Origin: Mesorhizobium prunaredense | Lineage (GTDB): Bacteria; Pseudomonadota; Alphaproteobacteria; Rhizobiales; Rhizobiaceae | Direction: 5' to 3' | DNA: 64,000 bases | NCBI RefSeq assembly: GCF_900156895.1 | Contig: NZ_FTPD01000067.1 | Location: 486,699-550,698 of the forward strand | Shown here: piece by piece, positions 1 to 8,414 of the stretch | How positions within the stretch are numbered: position 1 is the stretch's first letter | Layout of the letters: every line of letters starts with the position of its first letter | Notes under the pieces: generated by a model | Databases searched by the model: none | The model's input: only the letters and a program-made list of their open reading frames with translations | Told to the model about the DNA's origin: nothing | Position numbers and translations under genes: made by a program

Positions 1-1
1 C

Positions 2-1066
2 TATGCCGCAATGTGCCGAGCGATTGATGGCGCTCAACGCACTATCCTTCTCGAGACCTACATCTTCGACAATGACGATGTCGGGCGGCTTTTCGTGGAA
101 TCTCTCGCCGGAGCCGTCCAGCGGGGTGTCAGCGTTCGCGTGCTGATCGACGCCGTCGGGGCGCGTTACTCCGTCCCCAGCATTCTTGGGCGTCTGCGAG
201 AGGCAGGAATCACAGCAGACCTCTTCAACGGCAACATTGTCATGGGCCTGCGTCTTCCCTACGCCAACCTCAGAACGCACCGGAAGATCCTGGTCGTCGA
301 CGGCACGATTGCGTTCACCGGAGGGATGAACATCCGAAAGGGATTCTCAGCCGAGTTCGCCGGCTCCTCCAGCGCGAGGGACACGCATTTTCAGGTCACC
401 GGGCCGGTCGTGGCCGAACTTTTTTCGGTTGCCGCCGAAGATTGGCGCTTCGTGAGCGGCGAGCTCCTGAAAGACGACACCTGGCAAGTGGCCACGCTTC
501 CCGCGGCTCCCGGACAACCGATGCTGGCGCGAGCGGTTGCATCCGGGCCGGATGCCAGCATCGAAACGAACCACAACTTGCTGATCGGGGCATTTTCCGT
601 CGCCCGCAAATCGATCCGCATCATGTCGCCCTATTTCCTGCCGGATCGGGAACTGATCAGCGCGCTGACGACCGCGGCCAGGCGAGGCGTCGAGATCGAC
701 ATCGTGGTACCGGCGGTGAACAATCTCTTCCTTGTCGACCGGGCGATGACGGCGCAATTCGATCAGGTCCTGAAGCACTATTGCCGCGTATGGCGCACGG
801 AGGGCTCGTTCGATCATTCGAAGCTGCTGTCGGTCGATGGAGTTTGGGCTTATATAGGATCCTCCAATCTTGATGCCCGGTCCCTGCGGCTGAATTTTGA
901 GATTGATATAGAGGTTCTTGATGCAGGCTTTGCCGTGGAGATTGAAGCGCGGATCGGATCGGCAATCGCCTCCGCCGCGTCTGTAACGATCGAAACCTTG
1001 AGAGCCCGGCCATTCATCGTCCGCCTGTTCGACCGAGTGTTGTGGCTGGGATCGCCCTACCTTTAG
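2..1066 (+). CDS. Phospholipase D / cardiolipin synthase-like protein, 5' end cut by window edge
   Basis: The protein belongs to the phospholipase D superfamily, whose bacterial members include cardiolipin synthases that transfer phosphatidyl groups between lipids at the membrane. Two HKD motifs are visible, counting from the ATG at position 11: HRKILVVD at residues 90-97 and HSKLLSVD at residues 269-276. The spacing fits a full two-domain enzyme. The reading frame is open to the window edge, and the residues before the ATG (YAA) continue a typical LLETYIF-type domain start, so the true start and any N-terminal membrane helices lie upstream. Whether it makes cardiolipin or is another transphosphatidylase or nuclease cannot be decided here. 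An endonuclease/phosphatase-fold gene follows on the same strand. Confidence 0.9.
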   Translation, partial: YAAMCRAIDGAQRTILLETYIFDNDDVGRLFVESLAGAVQRGVSVRVLIDAVGARYSVPSILGRLREAGITADLFNGNIVMGLRLPYANLRTHRKILVVDGTIAFTGGMNIRKGFSAEFAGSSSARDTHFQVTGPVVAELFSVAAEDWRFVSGELLKDDTWQVATLPAAPGQPMLARAVASGPDASIETNHNLLIGAFSVARKSIRIMSPYFLPDRELISALTTAARRGVEIDIVVPAVNNLFLVDRAMTAQFDQVLKHYCRVWRTEGSFDHSKLLSVDGVWAYIGSSNLDARSLRLNFEIDIEVLDAGFAVEIEARIGSAIASAASVTIETLRARPFIVRLFDRVLWLGSPYL

Positions 1067-1220
1067 AGGCTTTCTCGTTCTGCCGGGGGGAATTCGGGTG
1101 ACGCAGCCATCGCTCCTTTTGAGCGCCGCATCTCGTCAGGGCAGGGAAGCAGCGATTGCAGATCCTGTTTGAGTGAGACAAAGCTAAGTCTTGAAGGTAG
1201 TGAGGACGAGCAGCAGACTC

Positions 1221-2021
1221 ATGCAAAGAACTGGACATAGCTTTCCTGCAAGTGTGCTCAAATCCATTCGCGACAGAAAAAAGCAGAAGGCGAAGGCTGC
1301 GCCGTCCGAAGCGACACGCCCCGCGGGGACTCTGGTCGCATCTTACAACGTTCACAAATGCGTGGGCGTCGACAGAAAATTCGATCCCGAACGAATCGGT
1401 CGCGTCATCCGGGAAATCGGCCCGGATGTCATTGCGTTGCAGGAAGCGGACAATCGCTTTGGAGATCGTGCCGGCCTTCTGGATCTGCTGCGTCTCGAAT
1501 TGGAAACAGGCCTGGTGCCGGTGCCGGTGTCCGGAAACGGCAAAGGGCACGGCTGGCACGGCAACGTTCTGCTTTTCAAACGGGGCATCGTTCGCAATGT
1601 CCATCAGATAAAGCTCCCGGGGCTGGAGCCGCGCGGAGCCCTGGTTGCCGAAATCGATCTGGACGAGAAACGAACTCTGCGCATTATCGCAGCCCATCTC
1701 GGCTTGCTGCGCCGATCGCGCTCCGAACAGGCCCGTGTCGTGCTCGAAATCATGAACAGACCGGACGAAAAACCAACACTGCTGCTCGGCGATTTGAACG
1801 AATGGCGACTCGGAAACCGTTCCGCGCTGAATACGCTGCACACGACTTTCGGTCCCGCGCCGCCGGCGGTCCCCACCTTTCCATCGAGTCTGCCGCTGCT
1901 GTCGCTCGACCGGATCATGGCAAATCGACACGGAATGATCTCAACCGTCGAAGCCCATGACACGCCGCTTTCGCGGGTCGCCTCCGATCATCTACCGCTT
2001 ACAGGATTCGTTCACCTATGA
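1221..2021 (+). CDS. Endonuclease/exonuclease/phosphatase (EEP) family protein
   Basis: The protein has the EEP (DNase I-like) fold. The first core motif reads SYNVHKC, the metal-binding glutamate sits in DVIALQEAD, the DLN of LLGDLNEW is the conserved aspartate/asparagine, and SDHLPL near the C terminus is the catalytic Asp-His. It therefore has a complete set of metal and catalytic residues for a phosphodiesterase or phosphatase. The substrate is unknown. A TTG ten codons upstream (1191) would give 276 residues; the ATG at 1221 was preferred because a GAGGA lies ahead of it. It follows the phospholipase D-like gene by about 150 bases, so a shared role in lipid or nucleic-acid turnover is possible but unproven. 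Confidence 0.85.
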   Translation: MQRTGHSFPASVLKSIRDRKKQKAKAAPSEATRPAGTLVASYNVHKCVGVDRKFDPERIGRVIREIGPDVIALQEADNRFGDRAGLLDLLRLELETGLVPVPVSGNGKGHGWHGNVLLFKRGIVRNVHQIKLPGLEPRGALVAEIDLDEKRTLRIIAAHLGLLRRSRSEQARVVLEIMNRPDEKPTLLLGDLNEWRLGNRSALNTLHTTFGPAPPAVPTFPSSLPLLSLDRIMANRHGMISTVEAHDTPLSRVASDHLPLTGFVHL

Positions 2022-2416
2022 TGTAGCTGCCCAGCCCCATGGATGGAGATCGGTTCAAAGGGAAGCTCTAGTCTAGACTAAGACTAGCGGAGCGGGGGCG
2101 GCCCAGCGGCTTTGGTTGCGGGGGGAGGCCGCTGGGCCTGACCAGCGAGCCTTCGGGGGGCGTGCTCACGTGGCTGGTGAATACGTGAGTCAATGCTAAT
2201 GCAATCGAAACATGCGAACGAAGTACGTGTCGGTAATTCCGCTGCGCAGAAGCCATAAAGTGTCCTGCGATGGGTCAATAAGTCTGGCACGGCAGTTGCA
2301 TGGTCAGGTATGGGGGAACGGGGCGGAGGCCCGTCGCTTCGCAAATGTAGCGGCGGGTCTTCTGCATAGAGGTCGCGTCCCAGCCTACGCGCCGCCGTCC
2401 GTCTCGCTTTCCTCGT
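2022..2416. other. Gene-free stretch with one strong hairpin
   Basis: No convincing coding region is seen here. Positions 2100-2138 hold an 11-base perfect inverted repeat (GGCCCAGCGGC and its complement) around a G-rich loop. It could end transcription of the upstream gene, but there is no T-tract. A short A/T-rich inverted repeat around CTAGTCTAGACT lies near 2070. Confidence 0.4.
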
Positions 2417-2674
2417 CTATCGCCCGGACCGGCAGATAGGCGTTGGTTCCAGCCATTCGCGCAACACGATCTGGATGAGGTCGGATCGGCCGATTCCCAT
2501 CTCGGCAGCGATGGAATCGAGCGTGTCTGCGGTGGCTGGCTCCAGCGGCACGCCGGAGACGTTTCTAAGCATCAATGCAGCGCGACGCAGGACGACCCGG
2601 AGATCCGCGCGCGACATATCGGCGATGGGGTCGGCGGCGCTTTCAAGCTCTTCCGAAACAGACAGGCGGGTCAT
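2417..2674 (-). CDS. Small hypothetical protein, 85 aa
   Basis: This is an 85-residue soluble protein that I cannot assign to a named family. Its C-terminal half (IAAEMGIGRSDLIQIVLREW) resembles the helix of small DNA-binding or antitoxin-like proteins of the ribbon-helix-helix type, which is inference only. Codon use agrees with the neighbours and the frame is clean. No partner toxin gene is visible next to it. The start is the ATG whose complement ends at 2674; the ribosome binding site is weak. Confidence 0.55.
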   Translation of the reverse strand: MTRLSVSEELESAADPIADMSRADLRVVLRRAALMLRNVSGVPLEPATADTLDSIAAEMGIGRSDLIQIVLREWLEPTPICRSGR

Positions 2675-2725
2675 TCAGAGGGCCGCATAGTCAGTGGCAG
2701 TGATAGCTGCCCGTCTTGTGGTTCG

Positions 2726-2914
2726 TCATGGTGCACTGCTGGGCGGCTTTCGATTCTTCAGTATGTTGGCCTCGCGCAGCAGTGATGATCGATCCGTTCC
2801 TAGCAATTCTATGAGCGTGAGAGCCTGATCCCGGGTGATCCCGGTTTCACGTGCGAGCGCCTGCGCCTGGAGTTCCTTTTGCCGCTCGGGTTCACTTTTT
2901 CTATCTTCGCCCAT
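2726..2914 (-). CDS. Small hypothetical protein, 62 aa, paralogue of the gene at 25599
   Basis: This 62-residue charged protein starts at an ATG preceded by GAAGGA about nine bases upstream. A longer in-frame reading exists but its extra N terminus looks non-coding. The central part (ALARETGITRDQALTLIE, then DRSSLLREANIL) closely matches the small protein at 25599-25775 (ALAQESGATEQQIRDIAS, then DRGSILREARLL), so the two are paralogues. The shape recalls the DUF3606 type of short helical proteins, which is unproven. A GGAAC-N16-AGTT site lies just upstream on the same strand, suggesting general stress control. Confidence 0.6.
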   Translation of the reverse strand: MGEDRKSEPERQKELQAQALARETGITRDQALTLIELLGTDRSSLLREANILKNRKPPSSAP

Positions 2915-2944
2915 GGTTAGATGTTCCTTCCCACTACGGAACCC

Positions 2945-2969
2945 AACTTGCGACATAGCGCCTTGTTCC
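2945..2969 (-). promoter_or_regulatory. Candidate EcfG/RpoE2-type stress promoter
   Basis: Read on the minus strand, GGAAC is followed by exactly 16 bases and then AGTT, close to the alphaproteobacterial EcfG consensus GGAAC-N16/17-CGTT. It lies about 30 bases upstream of the start of the 62-residue gene that ends at 2726. Confidence 0.5.
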
Positions 2970-3049
2970 TCTTGTTCCGAAATTCGTTCGTCCGCTCTGT
3001 TGTTCGTGTTCAAGCTGGAACTAATGTCCGTTCGGTAGCTTATGCCCAG

Positions 3050-3271
3050 ATGAGCGCACGCGGCATCACTTTCCTGCACAAGTGGATTGCGAACAGCGTT
3101 CCTAAAACGGCCCGGCCGGATGTGATTTCGATCAATGAGCTGACCCACAAGCTGTTTGCCGACGCGAAGTCAGTGGGCATCAGGCGTGAAGAGATCGACG
3201 AGGACGTCGACAGTCTCTACCGCACCATCCTTAATGCCATCGTGCATTTCGACCCGGGATTGTCGGAGTAA
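3050..3271 (+). CDS. DUF768-family protein, 73 aa
   Basis: The protein reads MSARGITFLHKWI at its start and contains DVISINELTHKLFADAKS and EIDEDVDSLYRTI. I recognise this layout as DUF768, a family of short proteins expanded in Mesorhizobium and of unknown function. Its length (73 residues) is normal for the family. The start was placed at the ATG that gives the family N terminus; the frame stays open further upstream, but that part is not family-like. No good ribosome binding site is seen. A decayed second copy lies at about 12820-13023. Confidence 0.7.
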   Translation: MSARGITFLHKWIANSVPKTARPDVISINELTHKLFADAKSVGIRREEIDEDVDSLYRTILNAIVHFDPGLSE

Positions 3272-3852
3272 TGGGTCATCCACGGGCGCCCGCCTGAAGC
3301 GCGCGCAGGTGAACGCGTATGGCAGGGCTTTGCCGTCGTCGAATTTCTCCAGGCCGGGAGGGAGATGACGCGCCGACATTTGCCGTCGAGCGTTCGTAGT
3401 AATTGGGTCCAGTCGGCATAACAGCGTCCGACGCCGGCCGCGCTAACCGCGCGTACTGGCGTTCGGTTCCGCCGCGCTTTCCGATGGATTTGCAATCAAC
3501 CTTGCAGATCGCCGATCCCTTGCCAACAGCAACTTCTTTTTTTTGCCAGTGAATGCCGAGATGGAGCATCAGACTGCCAAGGACACCACCACAGGTGCGC
3601 AGCAGCCGATGGGTGCGCGAGGTGCCACGGTCGCCGACACGCTGGGCGGATCGGCCGATGCCGCCGACCAGCAGTCGCGTTCGGGCGAGCACAACACTCA
3701 GCGCGCAGATCACTTGGAATCTCCGCGCAACTTCGCTTGGCGCAATCACTGACATCAGCATTGGCGACGAGTTTGCAAGGACGGCTCATCATGGGCTATG
3801 GCAAGTCAGATCGCGAGCGTATGAATACCTTCAGGCGCAGTCCCCATCCTGC
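3272..3852. other. Gene-poor stretch with one doubtful small reading frame
   Basis: No recognisable gene is present. A 63-codon plus-strand frame at 3561-3752 starts MEHQTAKDTTTGAQQ and is rich in Gln, Thr, Ala and Asp with high third-position GC, so it could be a disordered small protein. It has no clear ribosome binding site and is kept only as a possibility. Confidence 0.3.
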
Positions 3853-4225
3853 TCAGACCCCGCGGATGGCAAGCGCGACATCGCGGAGAACGGCGGCACA
3901 TCAAGCTTCAGCCAGCCGTCCGAATTCGCTTGCCATTCCGCTGTTTGCCTGCCGGCGTTGGTACCCCAGGCGATGACGCGATAGGTGCCGCGAGCCAACC
4001 CGGGCAGCTCCAAGGCAGCCGGAACCGGCACAGCGCCGGCACGAAGCATACCGTTTCGCCCGATCGTGTCGCGGCGAACCAGCCAGACCACTGCCTGGGA
4101 ATCGTCGCCGCAGGCGACAGTAAGTTAGCGGGTCGCCCGCCCAACCAGAAATATTTCAGCCGAAGGGGAACCTCACGGTCGCAGGCAAGTTCGGTACGCA
4201 ATGTGGGGGAGATTGCGCCATCTCA
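3853..4225 (-). pseudogene. Frameshifted fragment of a beta-sandwich-like protein
   Basis: On the minus strand three overlapping frames read as one protein if two single-base shifts are repaired. The first part contains LRLKYFWLGGRPANL and shifts near 4120 into VACGDDSQAVVWLVRRDT, which continues through ARGTYRVIAWGTNAG and DGWLKLDVPPFSA. A second shift at 3882 gives the natural-looking end DVALAIRGV and a stop at 3853-3855. The composition resembles the C-terminal beta-sandwich of carbohydrate-active enzymes, which would fit the glycosidase cluster downstream, but the family assignment is a guess. No N-terminal catalytic part remains here. Confidence 0.45.
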
Positions 4226-4278
4226 TCGGATGTATCGTTGTCGTGCTTGCGATATTCTCCTTCCTCGGATTCCATTAG
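4201..4278 (+). CDS. Possible 25-aa hydrophobic microprotein
   Basis: A short frame starts MWGRLRHLIG and continues as a single hydrophobic helix ending FSFLGFH. Positive residues precede the helix, as expected for a one-pass membrane peptide. No convincing ribosome binding site is present and the frame overlaps the opposite-strand pseudogene, so this is a weak call. It resembles in shape, not in sequence, the better supported 25-residue gene at 10423. Confidence 0.22.
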   Translation: MWGRLRHLIGCIVVVLAIFSFLGFH

Positions 4279-4539
4279 GAGAGACCATGCAGCGCGACGA
4301 CGATCAACGAGGCTCGGCTTGAGAGCGCCAGTCTGTCATCCTGAGGTCGACCTCTGCTCACCGACAATACCTGGACTCGGCTCCGCTCACGCTCGCTTGG
4401 TCAACATTCGACGCTTGCACCCGTACCACTCAGGCGACGTGATGGCGGCCCGAATGAAATTGTGGTGGAGGTCGAAACTAGCAATGGCCGATCGCCTAGC
4501 GGGAGCGCTGGCGCGAGCCTTGGCCGACGGGTTGCACTT

Positions 4540-5688
4540 ATGAGCAACGAGCCGGCGCGTCTGCCAGGCGAATATCCGTCCGAGTTTGCCAGTTTCTTCA
4601 TGGCTGGCTTCGAATGTTCCTCGCATCGGCGCGGCGACGGAGTGCGCCTCGATTTGAATCGCGCAACCGCACACGACAAACATGCTCTCGGCGACTATCG
4701 CAGCTGTGCTGCCCTTGGGCTTCGCACGATCCGCGACGGCTTGCGCTGGCACCTGATTGAAACAGCGCCAGGAGTCTTCGACTGGTCGGGTTGGATCTCA
4801 ATGATCGAAGCAGCCCACGCGGCGGGGGTGCAGGTCGTCTGGGATATCTTCCACTATGGCTCACCAGATCACGTAGACCAAGGCGCCCCAGACTTTACAG
4901 AAGCCTATGTCCGCTTCGCCGCTGAAGCTGTCCGGGTCCACCGCTCCGTCACGGGAGTAGCTCCCTTGGTGTGCCCGATCAATGAGATCTCATTTTTCGC
5001 ATGGGCGATAGAGGTCGGCTATTTCCCACGCGTGGGGCCGAAGAAGCGGGGATGGTTCAAGCGACAGCTTGTGAGGGCAGCGGTTGCCGGCGTCAAGGCG
5101 ATGCGCGATGCCGAACCTGATTGCCGGTTCATATGGGCTGAACCGCTAATTCATGTTGCGCCCCGTGACCATAGTCGTGCCGAGCAGCGGCGCGCGGAAA
5201 ATGTTCGTCAGGGCCAGTTTGAAGCCTATGACATGCTGACGGGCCGTGCCGAGCCTGAATTGGGCGGCAGCGAGGACTGTGTCGACGTCATCGGACTTAA
5301 CTTTTATCCGCACAACCAATGGTACTTTCAGGGGCCAACGATACCGATGGGCCACCACGAATATCGGGCGCTTTCCGAAATGTTGGTCGAAGTCGCAGAG
5401 CGCTACAGAAAGCCCATGTTCATCGCCGAGACAGGCGCTGAAGGATCAGGCCGGCCGGCATGGCTCCATTATGTTTGCGATGAGGTCCGTGACGCAATGA
5501 GCCGTGGTGCCCCGGTTCAGGGTATATGTCTGTACCCGGTGACCGCGTATCCCGGCTGGGACAATTTGCGCCACGCGGAAGTCGGCTTGTTCTCTACGAT
5601 TCATGCCGACGGTTCGCGCAGTCTTCGCCAGCCGGTTGCCGATGAATTGGATCGCCAGCGCAGATTGTTCGCGGCAGGTGTTTCGTAG
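4540..5688 (+). CDS. GH1-like (clan GH-A) glycoside hydrolase
   Basis: The 382-residue protein has the features of a TIM-barrel retaining glycosidase of the beta-glucosidase type. The likely acid/base glutamate is E149 in CPINEISFF at the end of strand four, and the likely nucleophile is E297 in FIAETGAEG. WDIFHYGSPD (residues 101-110) matches the GH1-type W-D-x-x-H-Y segment. No signal peptide is visible, so it is probably cytoplasmic. The start at 4540 is the ATG that gives the family length; the frame is open for 26 more codons upstream. The neighbouring minus-strand mutase and glycosyltransferase genes suggest a role with a cell-surface or storage glycan. The substrate is unknown. Confidence 0.75.
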   Translation: MSNEPARLPGEYPSEFASFFMAGFECSSHRRGDGVRLDLNRATAHDKHALGDYRSCAALGLRTIRDGLRWHLIETAPGVFDWSGWISMIEAAHAAGVQVVWDIFHYGSPDHVDQGAPDFTEAYVRFAAEAVRVHRSVTGVAPLVCPINEISFFAWAIEVGYFPRVGPKKRGWFKRQLVRAAVAGVKAMRDAEPDCRFIWAEPLIHVAPRDHSRAEQRRAENVRQGQFEAYDMLTGRAEPELGGSEDCVDVIGLNFYPHNQWYFQGPTIPMGHHEYRALSEMLVEVAERYRKPMFIAETGAEGSGRPAWLHYVCDEVRDAMSRGAPVQGICLYPVTAYPGWDNLRHAEVGLFSTIHADGSRSLRQPVADELDRQRRLFAAGVS

Positions 5689-5711
5689 CGGTCGAAGAAG
5701 GAGCGGGCCAC

Positions 5712-6878
5712 TTAGGTGGGGAACTGCTCCGAATGTTGGCCGAGCATCGTCCGCTGCGTAAGCATCTGCACGGTGCCGGTTGCCGGCAGGCTCTGTTGAA
5801 TGCGCGCGAACGTCGCCAAAGCTTGACCGACGACCTGATCCATATTGTAGTAGCGGTACGTGGCTAGGCGCCCGACGAACCACACGTCGGAGCACGCCGC
5901 TGCCAGTGCTTCATAGCGTTTGTACAGCGCCTCGTTTTCCGCCCGCGGCACCGGGTAATAGGGATCGCCGATATCGGTTGGATATTCGTAAGTCAGGCTG
6001 GTCTTCGGGCTCTGCTGACCGGTCAGATGCTTGTACTCGGTAATGCGGGTATAGTTTTCCGTCTGCGGATAGTTGACAACGGCGACCGGCTGAAACTGCT
6101 CGCAATCAAGCGTCGCGTGTTCGAACCGCAGTGACCGATAAGGCAGACGACCAAGGCTCCAATCGAAATATTCATCAATCGGCCCGGTGTAGATCATCCG
6201 CTGAAAGGGGATCTTGTCGCGAATTTCGCGATAATCGGTCTGCAGCATGATCTTGATCCTTGGGTTGTCCAGCATGCGCTGGAACATGCGTGTATACCCG
6301 CCAGCCGGCATATTCTGGAAAGTGTCGCCAAAGTAGCGATCATCGCGGTTGGTTCGGGTAGGGACCCGCGCAGTCACGGACTTGCTTAGTTGGGCCGGAT
6401 CGACGCCCCACTGCTTCCTTGTATAGCCGCGAAAGAATTGTTCGTAGAGTTCTCTGCCAACGGTGCTCACAACCACGTCTTCGGCGGTTCGGACTTCCTC
6501 GACCGTTTCTCGCCGGGATGCGAAGAACTCCTCCAACTGCTCGGGCGTCAATTCAAGATCGTACAGGCGATTGATCGTGTCGAGGTTGATCGGTATCGGC
6601 AGCAGTTTTCCGTCGACCGAAGACAGTACGCGATGTTCGTAAGGCCTCCATTCGGTGAATTGCGAGAGATAGTCGATGATCGATCGGGCGTTGGTGTGGA
6701 ATATATGCGGCCCATAGCGGTGGACCAGAATTCCCGCTTCGTCGTAACAGTCATAAGCGTTGCCGCCGATGTGATTTCGCCGGTCGATGAGCAGGACGCT
6801 TTCATGCCGTTGCGATGCGATGCGTTCGGCGAGCACGCTGCCAGCGAAGCCGGCGCCGACAATCAACCAATCGAACAT
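5712..6878 (-). CDS. glf: UDP-galactopyranose mutase
   Basis: This flavoenzyme interconverts UDP-galactopyranose and UDP-galactofuranose, the donor for galactofuranose-containing glycans. The N terminus DWLIVGAGFAGSVLAE is the FAD-binding Rossmann motif (GxGxxG), and RRNHIGGNAYD follows as the second FAD contact. RYGPHIFHTN, ENYTRITEYKHLTGQ and the tail VGRLATYRYYNMDQV are characteristic of the family. At 388 residues it has the normal length. The start is the ATG at 6878, two bases after the stop of the glycosyltransferase gene, so the two are almost certainly co-transcribed. The frame continues upstream into that gene but those residues are not family-like. Confidence 0.95.
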   Translation of the reverse strand: MFDWLIVGAGFAGSVLAERIASQRHESVLLIDRRNHIGGNAYDCYDEAGILVHRYGPHIFHTNARSIIDYLSQFTEWRPYEHRVLSSVDGKLLPIPINLDTINRLYDLELTPEQLEEFFASRRETVEEVRTAEDVVVSTVGRELYEQFFRGYTRKQWGVDPAQLSKSVTARVPTRTNRDDRYFGDTFQNMPAGGYTRMFQRMLDNPRIKIMLQTDYREIRDKIPFQRMIYTGPIDEYFDWSLGRLPYRSLRFEHATLDCEQFQPVAVVNYPQTENYTRITEYKHLTGQQSPKTSLTYEYPTDIGDPYYPVPRAENEALYKRYEALAAACSDVWFVGRLATYRYYNMDQVVGQALATFARIQQSLPATGTVQMLTQRTMLGQHSEQFPT

Positions 6879-6880
6879 GG

Positions 6881-8053
6881 TCAGGCTCCCCGGCGCAAAG
6901 GCACAATGCTTTTCATTGCATAGGCGCGCTGAATATGGGCAGCCATTGCTTCCCACGTTCGTTCCCAGGACATGTTAGCGAGGTAGGCATCGACTTCCTT
7001 CAGCAGGAAATTCCGGGGACGTGACAGAACGGACCGAAGCTTGGTTTCGATATCTTCGGCGTCGACGATGTCGACCAGGCCTTCAGCACCATAGGTGCGC
7101 ACGACGTCCACAATCGCCGTGGAGACCACCGGCAGCCCGGCGGCCAGGAACTCAGGAGTTTTGGTCGGGCTGATATAGCGTGTCGCCTCATTGAGCGCGA
7201 AGGGCATCCAGCCGGCGCTCCAATGCCCGAGATAGCGAGGCAGGTCGGCGTAGGACTTGGCACCCAGCCAATGCAAGTTACTTGCGCGCGGCAGGCTTAG
7301 CGGGTCGATCTTGACCACCGGGCCGAGCATGACGAAATGCACTTCGGGCATTGCCGCAGCCGCCTGTGCGATCATTTCAACGTCGAGCCGTTCGTCGATC
7401 ACGCCGAAGAAGCCCACTCTCGGTTGAGGTATGTCTGCCTGGTCTACAGGGTCATCGCCGGGCTCTCTTGCCTTGTGGAAATGCGCAACGTCGATGCTGC
7501 TGGGGAAGGGAAAAATCGACCTATGGAGGCTTCGTTTGGCCTCGTACAGACTCTGCCCGCCCGTGAACACGACATCAGCGCGCTGGAACAGCGCTTTTTC
7601 CATCTGCGTCAACTCTGCCGGTGCGTTCTTGAAGGCGGAGAGTTCATCCATGCAGTCGTAGACGCATACATCGCAGACTAGATGGTCACTGAAACGCAGC
7701 GCCATGGGCGTGTAGTACCATATAGTCAGCCGGTCATGCGGAGTTGAGTTGACGATCTGGTCGACGAACCTGCGCTGGATGGCGTCTGCCTTTGTTGCGG
7801 AAATGCCGACCGGAAGAACCGGGGTTACGATTGTGATCATTGCAGACGGATCGTTCACCCGCATCGAAGGATAGCGTGTTTCCTCGTAGACCGGCTCCTC
7901 AAAGTAAATTAGCTGCTGCTGTTTTGAGGCGTGCGTCAGAATATGCTGCGGGCGTTGGTGTACGAAATCCCACCTGAGGTGAGAAAAGCAAAGTAAAATA
8001 GACGATTTTAGGGGGATATTTGGTTTATTTTTTTTGCCGCCCGCTATTTTCAT
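6881..8053 (-). CDS. GT4-like glycosyltransferase, upstream partner of glf
   Basis: The 390-residue protein is a GT-B fold glycosyltransferase of the Glycos_transf_1 type. The N-terminal domain begins with SSILLCFSHLRWDFVHQRPQ, a start typical of glycosyltransferases found beside glf. The donor-binding site is seen in the C-terminal domain as SPTKTPEFLAAGLPVVST. No membrane helix or signal peptide is apparent, so it should act in the cytoplasm or on the inner membrane face. Because glf follows by two bases, the most likely donor is UDP-galactofuranose, which is inference. A GGAAC-N16-AGTT site lies about 90 bases upstream, pointing to stress control of this two-gene operon. Confidence 0.85.
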   Translation of the reverse strand: MKIAGGKKNKPNIPLKSSILLCFSHLRWDFVHQRPQHILTHASKQQQLIYFEEPVYEETRYPSMRVNDPSAMITIVTPVLPVGISATKADAIQRRFVDQIVNSTPHDRLTIWYYTPMALRFSDHLVCDVCVYDCMDELSAFKNAPAELTQMEKALFQRADVVFTGGQSLYEAKRSLHRSIFPFPSSIDVAHFHKAREPGDDPVDQADIPQPRVGFFGVIDERLDVEMIAQAAAAMPEVHFVMLGPVVKIDPLSLPRASNLHWLGAKSYADLPRYLGHWSAGWMPFALNEATRYISPTKTPEFLAAGLPVVSTAIVDVVRTYGAEGLVDIVDAEDIETKLRSVLSRPRNFLLKEVDAYLANMSWERTWEAMAAHIQRAYAMKSIVPLRRGA

Positions 8054-8090
8054 GTAAGAATCCCTTTAGTTATAGTTTACAATTCTCAGA

Positions 8091-8104
8091 TTAACATATG
8101 TTAA
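8091..8104. promoter_or_regulatory. Perfect 14-base palindrome in divergent promoter region
   Basis: TTAACATATGTTAA is a perfect palindrome between the glycosyltransferase-glf operon and the divergent glycosidase-like gene. It lies between the candidate stress promoter and the glycosyltransferase start codon, where a repressor could bind. The regulator is unknown. Confidence 0.35.
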
Positions 8105-8143
8105 CCGAAGATCGCTCCTGCTGAAGCCTTCATCCGTACATCT

Positions 8144-8168
8144 AACTTTCATTTGAGTAAGTTGTTCC
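8144..8168 (-). promoter_or_regulatory. Candidate EcfG/RpoE2-type promoter of the glycosyltransferase-glf operon
   Basis: On the minus strand the sequence is GGAAC, 16 bases, AGTT, in the orientation needed for the glycosyltransferase gene and about 90 bases before its start. The spacing and the identity of the two boxes match the other candidate stress promoters at 2945 and 15832. Confidence 0.5.
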
Positions 8169-8414
8169 ACGGATTTTAATTGGCTGGAGCCGCCGAGCCG
8201 GCCACTAGCGCACTTGTTCGAAGAGAAGCGGCGCTGCTACCAACACCCGACGGACAGCGCCTCGGCCAAGGCGGGGGCCCTTGCAGCTTCAGATCTCGCC
8301 AAATGTGGCGCATTGCCACAGAACGGCTGAAATCCGCTCAGTCGTTCAACAACCATTCATGAGCGCAGGTATAAAAGTTAATGAGCTGCGCATGATTCGT
8401 TTTGGTCGCCACAA

